Shown here piece after piece: positions 11,215 to 23,598 of a stretch of DNA of 64,000 bases. A program made the translations under genes and the position numbers. Location of the stretch: contig JAENRP010000127.1 of the NCBI GenBank assembly GCA_024741835.1, positions 8,235 through 72,234 of the forward strand, written 5' to 3'. Source of the stretch: Diplocarpon mali (taxonomy: Eukaryota; Ascomycota; Leotiomycetes; Helotiales; Drepanopezizaceae). Position 1 is the first letter of the stretch; every line of letters begins with the position of its first letter. A model generated the notes under the pieces. That model saw only the letters and a list, made by a program, of their open reading frames with translations. It was not told the DNA's origin and did no database searches.

Positions 11215-12135
11215 ATGTCGTGTCCGCCCTCCTCGATCCTGCTGCCCCTCTACATCTACCCGCTCCGCAGAGCCTGGGACCGTCTCTACACTGCGTCAGT
11301 CTCCCGATTCCTCCCTCGTTCTCCCTTCTCCCCTTCAACGTCGAAGACCTTGCCGTACGATCAATGCCAACTCCCCACCGCAGCATCGACACCCACCCCT
11401 CGCTCGAATTCACCATCATCATCAACCCCAATTCCGGCCCCGGGAGCTCCGCCCTGCCCGACGAAGACTACAGCCGGGAGATCGCGCGCCTCAACCAGTA
11501 CCGCAACGTCACACTCGTCGGCTACGTCCGCGTCGACTGGTGCAAGCGGGACCTCGAGAAGGTGTGCGCCGAGGTCGACCGGTACGCGGCCTGGGGCCGC
11601 CACGGCCGCGGCGAACTGGCCATGCAGGGCATCTTTTTCGACGAGGCCCCGAGCCAGTACAAGGCCGAGCGCAAGCTCTTCATGGACGCGGCCGACTCCA
11701 AGGTTAAGTGCGCGGCGGGAATCATGGGGAGGCGCCTGGTAAGCTTTGACCTCAATCTCACTCCCGGGGGGAAAGAAAAAGAATTCGCGTCCTGACACTC
11801 TAAAACAAAAAAAAAAGACGATCCACAACCCCGGCACCGTGCCCGATCCCGAGTTCGCGAACCCTGGCCCGGACCTGACGACCATCTTCGAGACGAGCTA
11901 CAAGGACTACAAGGACGACGAGGTGCAGCTGCGCATCTCGAACCTGCTCCGCTACGACCGGGACAGGTGCAGCTATATGGTGCTGTCTGTGCCGCAGTCC
12001 GACGTCGACGTGCTGGTGCCCGAGCTACGGCGGAGGGCGAAGTACGTGTTCCTCACCGAGAGTCGGAGGGGCTGGTATGAGAAGTTCGGCGACGGCTGGG
12101 AGAGGTTCGTCGAGGCCATGGCGAGGGATGCGTAG
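11215..12135 (+). CDS. spherulation-specific family 4 (spherulin-4-like) protein
   Basis: Cytosolic-looking protein of the spherulin-4 family (TIM-barrel fold, biochemical role not firmly known), about 250 residues. Exons 11215-11294, 11384-11738 and 11818-12135; introns of 89 and 79 bases begin GTCAGT and GTAAGC and end CAG and AAG, and all phases close. Family segments in order: SSILLPLYIYP at the N-terminus, HPSLEFTIIINPNSGPGSS, NVTLVGYVRVDW, ELAMQGIFFDEAPSQY, AAGIMGRR, TIHNPGTVPDPEFANPGPDL, and NLLRYDRDRCSYMVLSVPQS. No signal peptide is visible with this start. The last intron is A-rich just before its acceptor. The gene appears intact and stands alone. Confidence 0.85.
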
Positions 12136-12970
12136 CGTCGCGGCCTATTCTGGGGAAGGAGGTTCACCCTCGGGGTAGAGCATACGGGTGAGTTTGAGTC
12201 CGGATGCAAAATGTATATAATTGCTCGCAGATGGACAATACTATCATCCAACGGACAGTCACGATTCTGCTCCGCGAGATTGGTTCCACACAGTGCACAG
12301 TATCTCACCGACCACAGAGCCAAGGCCTCGCATTACGTAGTGTCATCTCAGGGGGAGGGCAGGGGCGAGCAGGGGGGAAGGCTTAGAAGGTTTAGAGCAG
12401 ATGGGCATGGTCAGGTATACTTTTACTCGGGGCTCTAATTAGCCCGCGACGAGATACCGCTATGCAGTGTGGAGCGGATTGTATCAGTACAAGGCCGCAA
12501 AGCAGAGGTAGTACCTAGGTGAGCAGGGCAGGTAGGCAGAACAAGCATCAATTGGAGCATAGTATGAGGTAATATGACATGGTTTGATACAGTATGATTT
12601 AGTATAGTACCGTATATCATCGTATATCATCGCATCGCATCGTATAGTAGCATACAGCATAGTAAACCAAATCACAACACAACACAATACAACACCCACA
12701 ACAAGAAAGAGGACGCAACAACCATGTCAACCACACGAATAGATCCGCGCCCTGTCGTCAACGCGTGTCCGACCACCCGATCCCACCACGGGAGCGGGAG
12801 CGGGCGAGGCAGCAGGGGGGGTGTCGAGCGGGTCTTCCTCACCGCCTACCAGTACGGTAGACCTCCTCGAGGCTCAAGGTGCACCAAAACAGTCGATCGG
12901 ACTCCTGGACGAACCTCATCTTATCTAGTAGCGAGTCGCGGTTCATGGCTGGATGTCCGGAGTGAGGATA
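12136..12970. other. no supported gene; simple-sequence tract
   Basis: Downstream of the spherulin-like gene. Positions about 12550-12700 are low complexity: repeats built from tatcatcg, gcatc and gtatagta, then a cacaacaca-rich run. Remaining frames are short and show no motif. Confidence 0.4.
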
Positions 12971-13640
12971 GGGACCTTGCGTGGGTAGGTGTAGGCGTGG
13001 CTCTGAGCGCGGATCGAGGAATGCTTGGAGGTTGTTGAGCGGATTGGGATGAAGGAGGTAGGGTGGTGTAGTAGAGGGTTTGATAGAAGAAAGTATTTGA
13101 TTTGTGTTGGCTAAGCTAGAGTCTGCGCGCAGATTGGAGTTTGGTGGTATTTACTTGTAGTATAGCTTATGAACTTGGTTAGTAGCTTAATACTACAATC
13201 AAGGATAGAGACCTCGCTTAAATGCGTATGACTCTGAGAGCAGATCGAGTAATGCTTAAAAGCCATTAAGCGTATTAAGAATAAAGGAGGCGAGATAGTA
13301 TGTTAAAGGGTTTAGTAAGAGTAGTATTGCTAAGTATTTGATTTGTATAGGCTAAGCTAGAGTCTGCGCGCTGATTGGAGTTTGGTAGTATTTACTTGTA
13401 ATATAGCTTATGAACTTGGTTAGTAGCTTAATACTGTAATCAAGGATAGAGACCTCGCTTAAATGCGTCTGACTCTGAGAGCAGATCTAAGGACGCTTGG
13501 AAGTCATCAGCAGCAAACGCAGCAAAGGAGGCGTTATAAAACACTGGAAAATTCAATCACAGCAGCGTTACCAAGTATGAGATTGGCACTACCTAGGCCA
13601 GGGTCTGCGACGAGCAACCTGCATCACTTACCCACGATAC
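12970..13640. repeat. three tandem copies of a ~235-base unit
   Basis: The shared segment CTCTGAG..GCGGATCGAG/GCAGATCGAG recurs at about 13001, 13232 and 13473, giving periods of 231 and 241 bases. Each unit continues with AAGGAGG, then aagtatttgatttgt, ggctaagctagagtctgcgcgc and gatagagacctcgcttaaatgcg. The third copy is diverged at its end. Copy 2 carries many A/T where copies 1 or 3 keep G/C, a pattern expected from RIP. Confidence 0.8.
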
Positions 13641-15860
13641 GAAATAAAACGCCAGATCGTTGCTACGCTTAGCTGGAAGAGTTGCGCTGTTGGCCCTAGG
13701 CCGGTCGTACGGCCCACCGACGACTTTGCGGTGTTCACAGTCCCATAAGGATATCGACCCTGCTGGCGACTTGATTCCCGGACGGTATGCCTCAGTAGGT
13801 ATAACCAGTGCCGTGCGACTGTTTGGGGTGAGGAAGCCACGTCGGGAGAGTTCGAAGATTGAGAGCCAACGGGCGACGTCGATATCGCCAGTTTGGATTC
13901 GGCGCGAGACCTACAAGGCCACCTGGGACTCCGGGCACAGCGAGGAGCGGCACGTGAGTACCAGCTCCTGCAAAGTCCCTCTGGCGGGAGGATTTGCTCG
14001 CTTCTGTTCAAACCAGAGCCAAATCACCGAGAATGGTATACATGGTCCGCTTCATGTCCTCACTGATACTCCTGTCACGAGACTTTCTACTAGCTTTGCT
14101 CCAGTAATCCTACTCGACACACCCCTGGCCTTTCCAACGATGTCATTTTTCTTAGCGGCAAGAACTTCCGGGATGATCCAAAGGTCTTTACAGTCAGGAT
14201 GATGGCACGATTCGATGATGGGGGTAGAGCATCGTTCGATGTTGAGACGAAGCAACCCGTCCTAGCTTGTAAGGCTTCCGATGGTCAGAGCAGCCGCTCG
14301 GCCCGAATTTATCTTTCTTTCATTGCTGTCTGCGTCAAGCTTCAGGATGAGTATCCAGATGGTGTAACAAAAAGGTCGGTACCGGCATATGGTCTGGCTC
14401 AGGACATACGCCCTAAGCCAAAGCAGGTCCGGCCTGCCCTTGCGTAAACCTCGCCCGTCCGTGTAGCTTGATGACTGCGATCTGAAGCATCTTCCCAATA
14501 AGGATATAGAGTTTCGGTGAATATGAGCTGGAGATTCCCGTTCTCGGAATATTCCAAAGGCCCATCCGTGCCTTGGAAGATTACTTCGTATCCGAACATG
14601 GTGCCCGTTCAGTAAGACAATAGTGCCTTGACGAGAGCCATTATCGAGTACTCCCCGGGTATCGGAAAGGGCTTCGTAATAGGGCGCTTTAACCAAGTAT
14701 ACAACACGCATCTTGCAGCAGATAGTGTCATCTCCCGTAAGTACGGGTCGAATGTCAAGACATCGGTGTTTGTCCAGGCCTTGTTCGAGAAGAGTGTAGA
14801 TGTATGCCTCGTAAGACAATTCTTGGCAAGAAATGCAAGCCATCGTGCGTAGGGCTTGCTGCATGTAGGTAGGTGATGGACGTTGGAGAGGGCAGAGATC
14901 GCCCCATATAGCAGATCTCTTCGACAGGTATATGATCAGCTGTCCTGCCCAAGTAACTGACCGCTGTGTAACTGGGCTTTTCATTTCTGAATAACCTTGC
15001 GCAGCCCCGTTGCAAGCCACTCCTGGCGAGCTTAACGCACGAAACACGGAACTGTGCTTGTGTACTTGTATTATGGCAGCTAGGCAGGGTCTTTGGGACC
15101 AAGGGACTCGCTATTCTGCGAAAACTTCCGCAAAAACAATGGCTGACTGGTGGCCAAAAGGTCTCGCATGTCAGTTCTAGTTCCAAAAAAGAAGTCGAGG
15201 ACCATCTATCGCGAAATTCCAATCACAAACAGCAAGAAATCAGCCCCATGGAGGTTGACTGACCAGATGTGTCTCCATAGCTCGGAAGTCAATAGGTAGG
15301 AATGCGCATTGTGATCAAACAAGCGAATGTCAAGGTTCTGGCTAAACTGTGAGAGAACGGGGCCCCTTTGAGATATGACAGCCTCGACACTTGGCTCCAG
15401 AAGGAGCCAAGTCTTCTCATTCAGAACTGGATCGTAGAACTCATCTGTGGTTAACATACCAGCACTTGCCGGGCACTGACAACAGCTGGCAGATTTATGA
15501 TGGCAACCTACTCGGCGTCGCAATACTTGTCTTATCGCAGTATGATGCTGGATTACCCGGAGTCTAAGCATTCTTCGACGAGGGGATGGTATAAGAGGTG
15601 AAGATTTGCCAATTACGACGGTAATTTACGATGCAGTTGTGTACCTAGGTATACATCGAACACTAGCGCGATAAGAATGCCGGGGTTTTCCCAAGCGCGA
15701 TCCAAGCTCTGGCTGCCGCGTCAAGTTGTCAACCTGAAGCTCGACGTCTCAGTTACAGCAATACATTGCCCAGTTCACCTCTGATCGATCACACGCAACA
15801 GATCCAACTTGAGATCTGACTTCCGGGAGCTGTCGAAGTTCATAACACCCATCTATCGCC
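13640..15860. other. no supported gene
   Basis: Several medium frames lie on the minus strand (14262-15571), one containing YTAVSY, which recalls the start of fungal HET domains. The rest of that domain (the WIDAICI-type motif) is absent from all three frames and I cannot join the pieces. The last ~250 bases should hold the RPN5 promoter. Confidence 0.35.
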
Positions 15861-17487
15861 ATGTCAGAAGCTCCTGCCCGCAAGCCTGACAAGGACTTCT
15901 CAGCGGAGGTCGACAAAGAGCTTCCCGAAGCCGAGAAGCTTGCTCAAGTACGCCGCATCCGACCCCGAGATTGAACTCGAGCTGACAGACAATCGCAGAG
16001 CAATGTGCAAGGTGCGATCGAGAAGCTCACGGCGCTGGAGAAGCAGACAAGACAAGTGCGCCGCGTGGACAAGCACCCAGCGCCTCCCCGCTAACCTTCC
16101 ACAGGCCTCCGATCTCGCATCCACATCTCGGATTCTCGTCGCGATAGTCACAATCAGCAAGGAATCGGGCGATTGGAGTCTACTGAACGAACAAGTCCTG
16201 CTGCTCTCCAAGAAACATGGCCAGCTCAAGCAAGCCATCACCAAGATGGTGCAGGTGGTCATGGAATTCCTAGATTCGGCACCAGACGATGAGACCAAGC
16301 TATCGGCCATTGAGACTCTGCGGACCGTCACCGAAGGCAAGATATTCGTCGAGGTGGAGAGAGCTCGAGTGACCAAGGTCTTATCGGATATGAAAAAGGA
16401 GCAGGGTGACTTGAAGGCGGCTGCGGACATCTTGTGTGAGCTTCAAGTGGAGACATTTGGATCCATGGAGCGACGAGAAAAGACAGAATTTATCTTAGCG
16501 CAGGTTGCGCTTTGCATAGAGAACGAGGATTGGACACAGGCTGGTATCTTGAGCCGCAAGATTAGTACAAAGTACCTATCGAGGAAGCCGAAGAAGAGTG
16601 AGGAGCTGCTGCTCAAGGAGCAGAAGGAGCGCGAGAAGAAGAGAGCGAAAGGGGAGGATGTCCCAGAGCCGGTGGAAGATGACGTTACGGACTTGAAGCT
16701 GCAGTACTACGAGCAGCAGATTACCCTGGCCAAGCACGACGACAAGTACCTAGATGCTTGCAAACACTACAGACAAGTCTTAGATACGGAGGCTGTTGAG
16801 GAGGATCCCACGAAGCTCCACTCGGTTTGTCCTACGCTCTTCTCCCATGCGCGTGCTCACTGACATGGACAGGTTCTCCAAAGGATCATCTACTACGTAA
16901 TTCTCGCCCCCTACGACAACGAGCAGTCCGACCTCCTGCACCGCGTCTTTCGCGATGTGCGCAACTCGCAAGTGCCTCTTGAGGCGCAGCTCCTCAAGCT
17001 CTTCACCGTCCACGAACTCATGCGCTGGCCCGAAGTTTCCAAGATCTTCGGCCCGCATCTCTGCTCGACGGACGTCTTCGACTCCGCCTCGAACCAGTCC
17101 GCCGACGCGAAGGCCAGTACGCGCTGGTCGGATCTGCGCAAGCGCGTCATCGAGCACAATGTCCGCGTCGTCGCCAAGTACTACACCCGCATCCAGATGC
17201 CTCGCTTGACGCAGCTGCTAGACCTGACGGAGGACGAGACGGAAAAGTACATCAGCGAGCTGGTGACTGCCAAGACGGTGTATGCGAAGATTGACCGTCC
17301 GGCGCGGATTGTCAACTTTGCCAAGCCGAGGGATGCGGATGATGTTTTGAATGAGTGGAGTGCGAATATGAAGAGTCTGTTGGGTCATCTGGAGCGGATC
17401 GATCATCTGATCACCAAGGAGGAGATGATGGCCAGGATTCAACCGGCGAAAGCCCCCAAGGCTGGGAAGACCGGCAAGGCGCATTAG
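15861..17487 (+). CDS. RPN5: 26S proteasome regulatory subunit RPN5
   Basis: Lid subunit of the 19S regulatory particle (PSMD12 family), a PCI-domain scaffold protein. Exons 15861-15947, 15999-16055, 16105-16824 and 16873-17487 encode 492 residues; three introns of 48-51 bases with canonical ends keep the frame throughout. The N-terminal exon reads KDFSAEVDKELPEAEKLAQ. The middle carries TPR-like helices (SRILVAIVTISKESGDWSLL, LQVETFGSMERREKTEFILA, LKLQYYEQQITLAKHDDKYL). The PCI region includes QLLKLFTVHELMRWPEVSKI and MPRLTQLLDLTEDETEKYIS, then KIDRPARIVNF, the winged-helix end. Length matches the family. Nothing is odd, and it stands beside unrelated genes. Confidence 0.96.
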
Positions 17488-17777
17488 ATGCAGCTTGAAG
17501 GGAATGAAGCGGAATGTTGTGCTGTCGGGCTGGACTGGGCTAGGCTGAGCTGGAGGATGCAAACTAAATAGGTAATACCGCTGTATACTAGTCTAGATTC
17601 TAGGTATCGATGCACGACTTGGAATGCCGCTGTGGCCATAGGTCTAAGTCTAGGTCTATTTGTGTGCGCCTGTGTCTACCAAACGCCACGCTATGCCCAT
17701 GCCTACCCCATTGCCGCCGGACTATATCTTCATATCGTCACATCTCTCACAGCAACATCTTTGCTATACCACTCACC
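17488..17777. terminator. convergent 3' intergenic region of RPN5 and FSH hydrolase
   Basis: RPN5 (plus) and the FSH hydrolase (minus) converge here with 290 bases between stop codons. Both 3' untranslated regions and polyadenylation sites must lie in it; I cannot place the cleavage sites. Confidence 0.4.
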
Positions 17778-18898
17778 CTATAACGGCACACCCGCATCCT
17801 CGAGCCGCTCGTCCTCCTCGCCCCCTTCCGCTTGCTTGCTCAACACATCCCTCAAAAACCCGACCAGCACGCCCGCGAATTCCTTCCCAACAGGAACAAA
17901 ATGTCCTCCAGGATGCACCACCTTCTCCCGATCAGCACACCGCTCCACAAACCCCTCACTCCTCTCCTCTTCAACCACGCTATCCAAACTACCAATCACA
18001 TGCAGGAACCGTGTAGCGATCCTCGGCTCGTAGAACGGTGCGTACGCTGCATGCTGGGCGTAGAACCCTGAGTAGCTTACGGCGAATTTCAGCTGCGGTT
18101 GTGGGAGGGTGGCGATGAGCGTGGCCCAAGAGGGGGGATATGGGAGAGAAATAGCAGAGGGAGAGGAGGGAAAGGCAGAGGCGCGTCCAGGTTCCAGCAG
18201 AGAGGCGACGAGACCGGCGAACGCCGCGCCCTGCGAGAACCCGATCACGCCGTCCACGCCGCCCACTTCCTCGATGGCCCGGCGCACCGTCTCCAGGCCC
18301 TCCTCTAGCCCTTCATATAAGCCGTCGGGGGTATCGGATTTCTTCCACCAGGCCCAGGCGTCTGGCTCTTCTTTCTCTCCCTCAGTTGCGGACTGTAGCG
18401 CCGAGGCGTCGAAGCCGGGTATGTCAGCGGGGTGCAGCTTTATTGGACCCGTAGGGTATATTAGTTGCACGCCGCCGGGATAGAGGGGGAGGGACCCTGG
18501 GAGCGGTTTGTGCGGCGCGCGGGGCGGCGGGGGGAAGGCTTTCGAGAGCGCTTTCTCGAGGGCGCGGGTCTTGGAGTGGAACTGCGGGCCGGATTGTGTG
18601 TAGCCTTGACGGAGGAGTTAGTGTTGGAGTGTTGTTCTGCTTTGAAGGGCGGAGAGTAGTAGAGTGGGAGGAAGGATTGGGGGCGTTGGAGGGGTAGCTG
18701 AGATGGGGGATTGTAATGCGCAGCAGCGCTGGAACTGACGCTTGCTTGCAAGAAAAGATGCAGATTCGTAGTGGCCAAGTGAGCAAATGGGGGCCATGAA
18801 CATTGAGAAGAAGGCTGCCAACCGTGTAGCATCAGAATCTTGAGCTTCCTCAGGTCCGCCGCCGGCGAGGTACTTTGTCCTCTTTGCTCTGCAGACAT
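17778..18898 (-). CDS. FSH-family serine hydrolase
   Basis: Alpha/beta hydrolase of the FSH1 family, related to lysophospholipase/dihydrofolate-reductase-linked hydrolases; substrate unknown. Exons 18823-18898 and 17778-18604 encode 300 residues. The 218-base intron splits the Gly codon of LKILMLHGYTQSG, the hallmark N-terminal motif. The catalytic triad is visible: nucleophile Ser149 in GVIGFSQGAAFAG, Asp233 in HVIGSLDSVV, His260 in VVHPGGHFVPVG. A Ser/Pro-rich loop (about 168-183) and an acidic C-terminal tail are extra. An in-frame upstream ATG at 19018 would add 40 residues rich in Arg, Ser and Ala, possibly a mitochondrial presequence; I prefer the ATG at 18898 because similarity begins soon after it. 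Confidence 0.88.
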
Positions 18899-19018
18899 TG
18901 TGCTGCTTCTGGCCCTTGCTGAATGGTATGCGCAACGAGAGCACTGCTGGAAGCCTATATTGGATATGATGTGGGTTTTGGCACGTATAGCGAAATGGAG
19001 GAAGGACGAGGCTGACAT

Positions 19019-22000
19019 GAACTATATATGTATCTGTTTGACGGGGGTCGGTGGGTAAACATTTTGGGCGGGCCGAGGCGGGCTTTGGCGGCCTCTGACT
19101 GCTTCTGGGCGGGTTGACAAAGCATTGTTCCCCGCAACCCATAACCTCACCGTCTGCCCTCTTGGCACGCCTTATTAGAGAGTCTGCTCTATTTGGTGTA
19201 CTTTGCAATCCGGCATTTTTATCCTACTGCTCTTCTAGTCTTGCTGCATAGCCTTATTTGAATGATTGTGAAATAAAAAGCATTTGGGTGTCTATCAACT
19301 CGAAAACAATCGCGCCCGTTCAGCATCATTGGAAACTTTTTGTACGCACTCTGGTTCCGCCGTGGAGCATCTTCGTGTTAAGATGTTATGGCAAAGTTAG
19401 TTGTCTCTATATAGAGCGATAGTGCTATATCAGTTGAGGTTGCTTAAGCAGTTAGTAGTTAATGCAAATCTTCTCTCTCTTGAGTCTCGACATTTGCGAG
19501 ACGTTACAGCTTTAATAGAGTGCTCACGACTTCAGGCAAAGCAAATACGAGGGGCTACTAGGCGTACTTGGCATGTGACTCTTTGAACAATAACAGAGGC
19601 TTGGATACCTTTTGGTACACGGTCCAGAGTTGAAGTGCAGTGCCGAGCTTTGCGGTTAACAATCCTTGGGCTGTGTCTAGAAAGGGGTTAATACATCAGG
19701 CTGAGCTCTGTTAATCTCGTTTTTGTAAAACTGTTTAGGGGTCTATGTATCAGCACTATATGTCTTTGTTAGTATTAATCAAAGATAGATGATAGTATTT
19801 ACTACTTTGTGGAATTGTATTAGACGGTAATATAAATACCAATGAAGCTTATTTGCCGAGGGCAAGCGCACAGAGCTGGAACTGCCGAACTGCAATTGAC
19901 ACTATACTTCACTGGCATCAGCCACGCTTTCTGAGCCTTGCAATCATCAGCCCTTTATATTAACGCGCCCTTCATTCTTCCTTTATCGGCCAGGCTAAAT
20001 TCTTTACAATAGCAGCACCTGTAATTATGTGCAGACTAGAATCAAAAATACTATAAGTTAATTTCGAGTCGTAGTTGGATTTTTCCTCAACCGAATATGT
20101 TTTACAGCTATTTTTCGGTCCTGTAAAGGACAAGATCACGGCTCTTATTTTCACCTTTAATCCATTTACATATTCTCATAGCTCTGTATCTCTGTACCAT
20201 ACGACTGTTGTCACGCGTACATTAGTTGTCAATTCTCCCGAATTCTCCCGTTACAACTTACAAATGAAATATGAGATAGGCATAGACAGCATGGAATACG
20301 GGCGCAGAGACAGCAGACGTAAATAATATAATATAGATTATAGATAGATAGAACTAATAATACGGTAAAACCTGTTCAGGGTCGAAGCTCATTCGTCTGC
20401 TGCTCTAATCTTATCTTTCGTCTCCTTTTTGAGGCTGGGGGATAGTATCTCTCATGAGAGGGGTCTGCTACACCATTTCATACTGATGAAAAAATGGAGG
20501 AATGTGGACATCTATCTACCTGGTTAATTGATTTTATAGTATTCAACTACTTGTATCACTTGAGACTTATACGAACCAGCTGACTTCCTTCCAACCATAT
20601 AAATCAATTCAACGCACATTGCACATTGAATCTCCAACAATTTTGTGCAGAATTTTACTGACAGACGGCTGCTGCTAAATTAAAATCATGATTCCGGCAT
20701 CGTAAGAACTGCATTGTATTGTGGAGATTCTTCTCTCTCACTAGACTGATGATTATCTGGTTTTGTCGTTTGCACTCATACATTTCTAGAGAAGCAAGGT
20801 AGTGTGTCTCTGTCATTTGGGAACATCATCGCCACCTTTCAGCTTACTGTTGAACCATATTTGTGTGAAACAGTAAATTGCAGTTTTTCTTGAAATAGGG
20901 AGTCGAATATTATTCATTCTGACCACAGAAATGTAGTGCGAAGACGAGAGTATATGATAAAATATCCCGCAGCAGCTTCTCATATCTTGATCTAGGTTCT
21001 TCAGTTACTACGGTATAAAACCCTCATAGCGCTGCACCCGGCGTTCAATGCATTTTTTCTGTCTGAGCACGGTGTTGGAGTTTTGTAGCATGCTTAGTCG
21101 TTCCGAATAAAAAATGTAGAACTTGCTCTTCGAGGTATATAGTGTGATCCTTGCATACGCACATGAATTTATGAATAATCAAAACTGATTGAAGAACTTC
21201 AGATTTTTTGCGCTAGTGAGAAGCGAATCTATTGTATGTCTGCCGGCCATAGGTCATAAAAAACACGTTGGACTTGGGATTATACGAAACTGTATCCTGG
21301 GTAAGAACAATTGGCCAAGCTCCGTGCTGCACATGTTTAGCAACAGGATCTAATATCTAGCTTTAATCATTCTATGTAATAGCTTTTTTATACGAAAATG
21401 CCAAAGAATTCTTTTGGCTAATGAGAAGATGGGGTTGTAGATTGCGAATTTAAAATATTAAACCTCAAGTGAGAAAAACAGCAATTTTGCTTTCTTTGTA
21501 AACAAAGACCATTGGGTACTTATTAGATTCTAGTCACTATTTATCCAAGAATTAATAATAAGTCGGAACAAGCTATCACGAATAATCTGCAAATAGACGA
21601 GTGGAAATATTCTATAACATATAGAACCTATAATATCATATTCTAAGAATTATATCTTACATTTTACACGATTTGCTCGGAAATCTCTTGTAGTATGGTA
21701 ATATGGTAATTGCAACTCATTAGGGTCTTGTTTTGCTGGCAGATTTATGCTGAAATTAGACCATATGTATTTGTTTACTTTGTGTTTGTTGACATTCGCC
21801 TCTTCGACCCACTTATTTTGTACCTCCTTTTAAATAACCGAGAGATCCATACCCCATCTATCAGACCACCCCTCCCCTCCCCGCCCCGCCCCCCGCTAGA
21901 GACTATCTCATTACTGATCACCCAAGTCAATGTTAGGCTGGTAAGAGGATAGCTCGATGACTTAGACTCGCGTTCTGGTTTCGGCAAAGTGGGCTCGACC

Positions 22001-22417
22001 AACCTAGCCTCACGCCGAAGAAGCGTACCTTCTCTGGCTGGTAAACAGGAATGAAAAGGCTTTTGTAGATCTAGGTTCGAATGAGTATTTGAGGTTTACT
22101 CTCGATGCCGGCTAGATGGCCAGCTTTGTAGCCAATAGCCAAGAAGCCAATAGTAGCGACAGGAAGGTGTCGGCGAAGAAACAATACGTCAAGGGAAGAA
22201 GTTGCGATGCGAAGTAAGCCGCCGAGCTCTTCGCCTGCAGGCTAAGAGCTTAACCGCAAAAGTATTATACCTCCAAGCCCAATATCGAGTACATAGAAAC
22301 TGCAGTACGGAGTCAAGTTAGCATACGTTGAATTTCATAATATCACTTCTAATATTTTTACTGCGTTATCATTCATCCTCGGAACCTGGAGTTGAGGATT
22401 TGAGAGACAGCAACAAG
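19019..22417. other. AT-rich gene-poor block
   Basis: From about 19.2 kb the composition becomes markedly AT-rich and stops fill all six frames. The only longer frames are short and motif-free. Stretches near 19390-19700 and 22060-22260 are more GC-balanced and may be remnants of mobile DNA, but I could not identify them. The pattern fits transposon-derived DNA degraded by RIP. Confidence 0.55.
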
Positions 22418-23598
22418 ATGGATCAAGCTACTTGCCCCAATTCCGTAACAAATTCGCTCTCGCTCAACCAGGAACAGAATTCGGGGAATGAGACAGCATG
22501 GTCGACACCTGGTTCAGCCGCGTTCGATTTCCGCAGTGCGTACTTTAGTCATCATTTCCTCCAATCCCAATCAAACCATAGCTAATAGTTCCAGGCGACA
22601 CGGTCACAACACCCAACGCTTCAATGCTAAACGCCATAACACACGCAACTTTGTTCGACGATGGCTATAGCGAGGACACCACGACCACCTCCTTCGAAGC
22701 CCAGATGGCAGCTTTAACTTCCCACGAAGCCGGGCTCATGCTGCTATCCGGCACAATGGGCAACCAAGTCGGGCTACGTACTCTACTCACCGGCGCACCG
22801 CACGCAATTCTATGCGATTACCGCAGCCATACGCTGACCCTTGAGGCGGGCGGCGTGGCAATGATGTGTGGTGCGTTGGTCAACGGAGTCGTGCCTGCTA
22901 ATGGACTATACTTGACTGTCGAGGATATCAAGAAACATGCCGTGACGAGCGATGAGGTGTATGGATGTCCGACAAAAGTCATCCTGCTGGAAAACACCCT
23001 TCGAGGCACAATTATCCCGCTGCTTGAGATTAGGAAGATTAGAGTATTTGCGAAGCAGAAGGGAATTAAGATGCATCTTGATGGAGCAAGACTATGGGAG
23101 GTTACTGCTGCTGGAGCAGGCACATTAGCAGAGTTTGCGAGCTGCTTTGACAGCGTGACAATGTGTTTCTCCAAGGGCATGGGAGCACCTATGGGAAGTA
23201 TCCTTGTAGGATCAAAGGAGGTGATACAGAGGGCGAAGTGGATTCGTCAAGCTATTGGTGGGAGCGTGAGGCAATCTGGTATTGTTGCTGCAGCGGCGAG
23301 ATGCGCAGTTGAGATGCAGTTCGGTGAGAATGGCGAGCCATTGAAAAGGGGCCACGAGTTCGCGAAGCGGGTAGAAAAAGTATGGAAAGATCTTGGAGGG
23401 GAAGTTGAGTTGCCGGTGCAAACGAATATGGTGTGGCTTGATCTGGGTAAGGCTGGAGTGAGCGTCGAGAAATTGAGAGAAGCAACGAGGGGGAGGGGGT
23501 TGAAGTCGACGAGTGGACGGATCGTTTTTCATTATCAGACTAGCGAGGTCGCCGTCGAGCGCTTGGAGGATGCCTTGAAGGAATTAAAGGGGAAGTGA
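22418..23598 (+). CDS. GLY1: threonine aldolase (PLP-dependent)
   Basis: Fold-type I aldolase that cleaves threonine (or allo-threonine/other beta-hydroxy amino acids) to glycine and an aldehyde. Exons 22418-22535 and 22595-23598 encode 373 residues; the 59-base intron (GTGCGT..CAG) splits the Ser codon in FDFRSDTVTTPNASML, the conserved N-terminal motif. Other motifs: GYSEDTTTTSFEAQMA, LLSGTMGNQVGLR, CDYRSHTLTLEAGG, KMHLDGARLWE, and the PLP lysine (about Lys233) in CFSKGMGAPMGSILVGS. An in-frame upstream ATG at 22328 would add a hydrophobic N-terminus, but homology starts after 22418. The gene lies directly against an AT-rich block and appears intact. Stereochemistry cannot be read from sequence. 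Confidence 0.9.

Noticed and set aside
13660..15571. Possible HET-domain gene on the minus strand (YTAVSY motif)
   Set aside because: Only the first motif is present; the later HET motifs are missing in all frames and no exon series joins the pieces.
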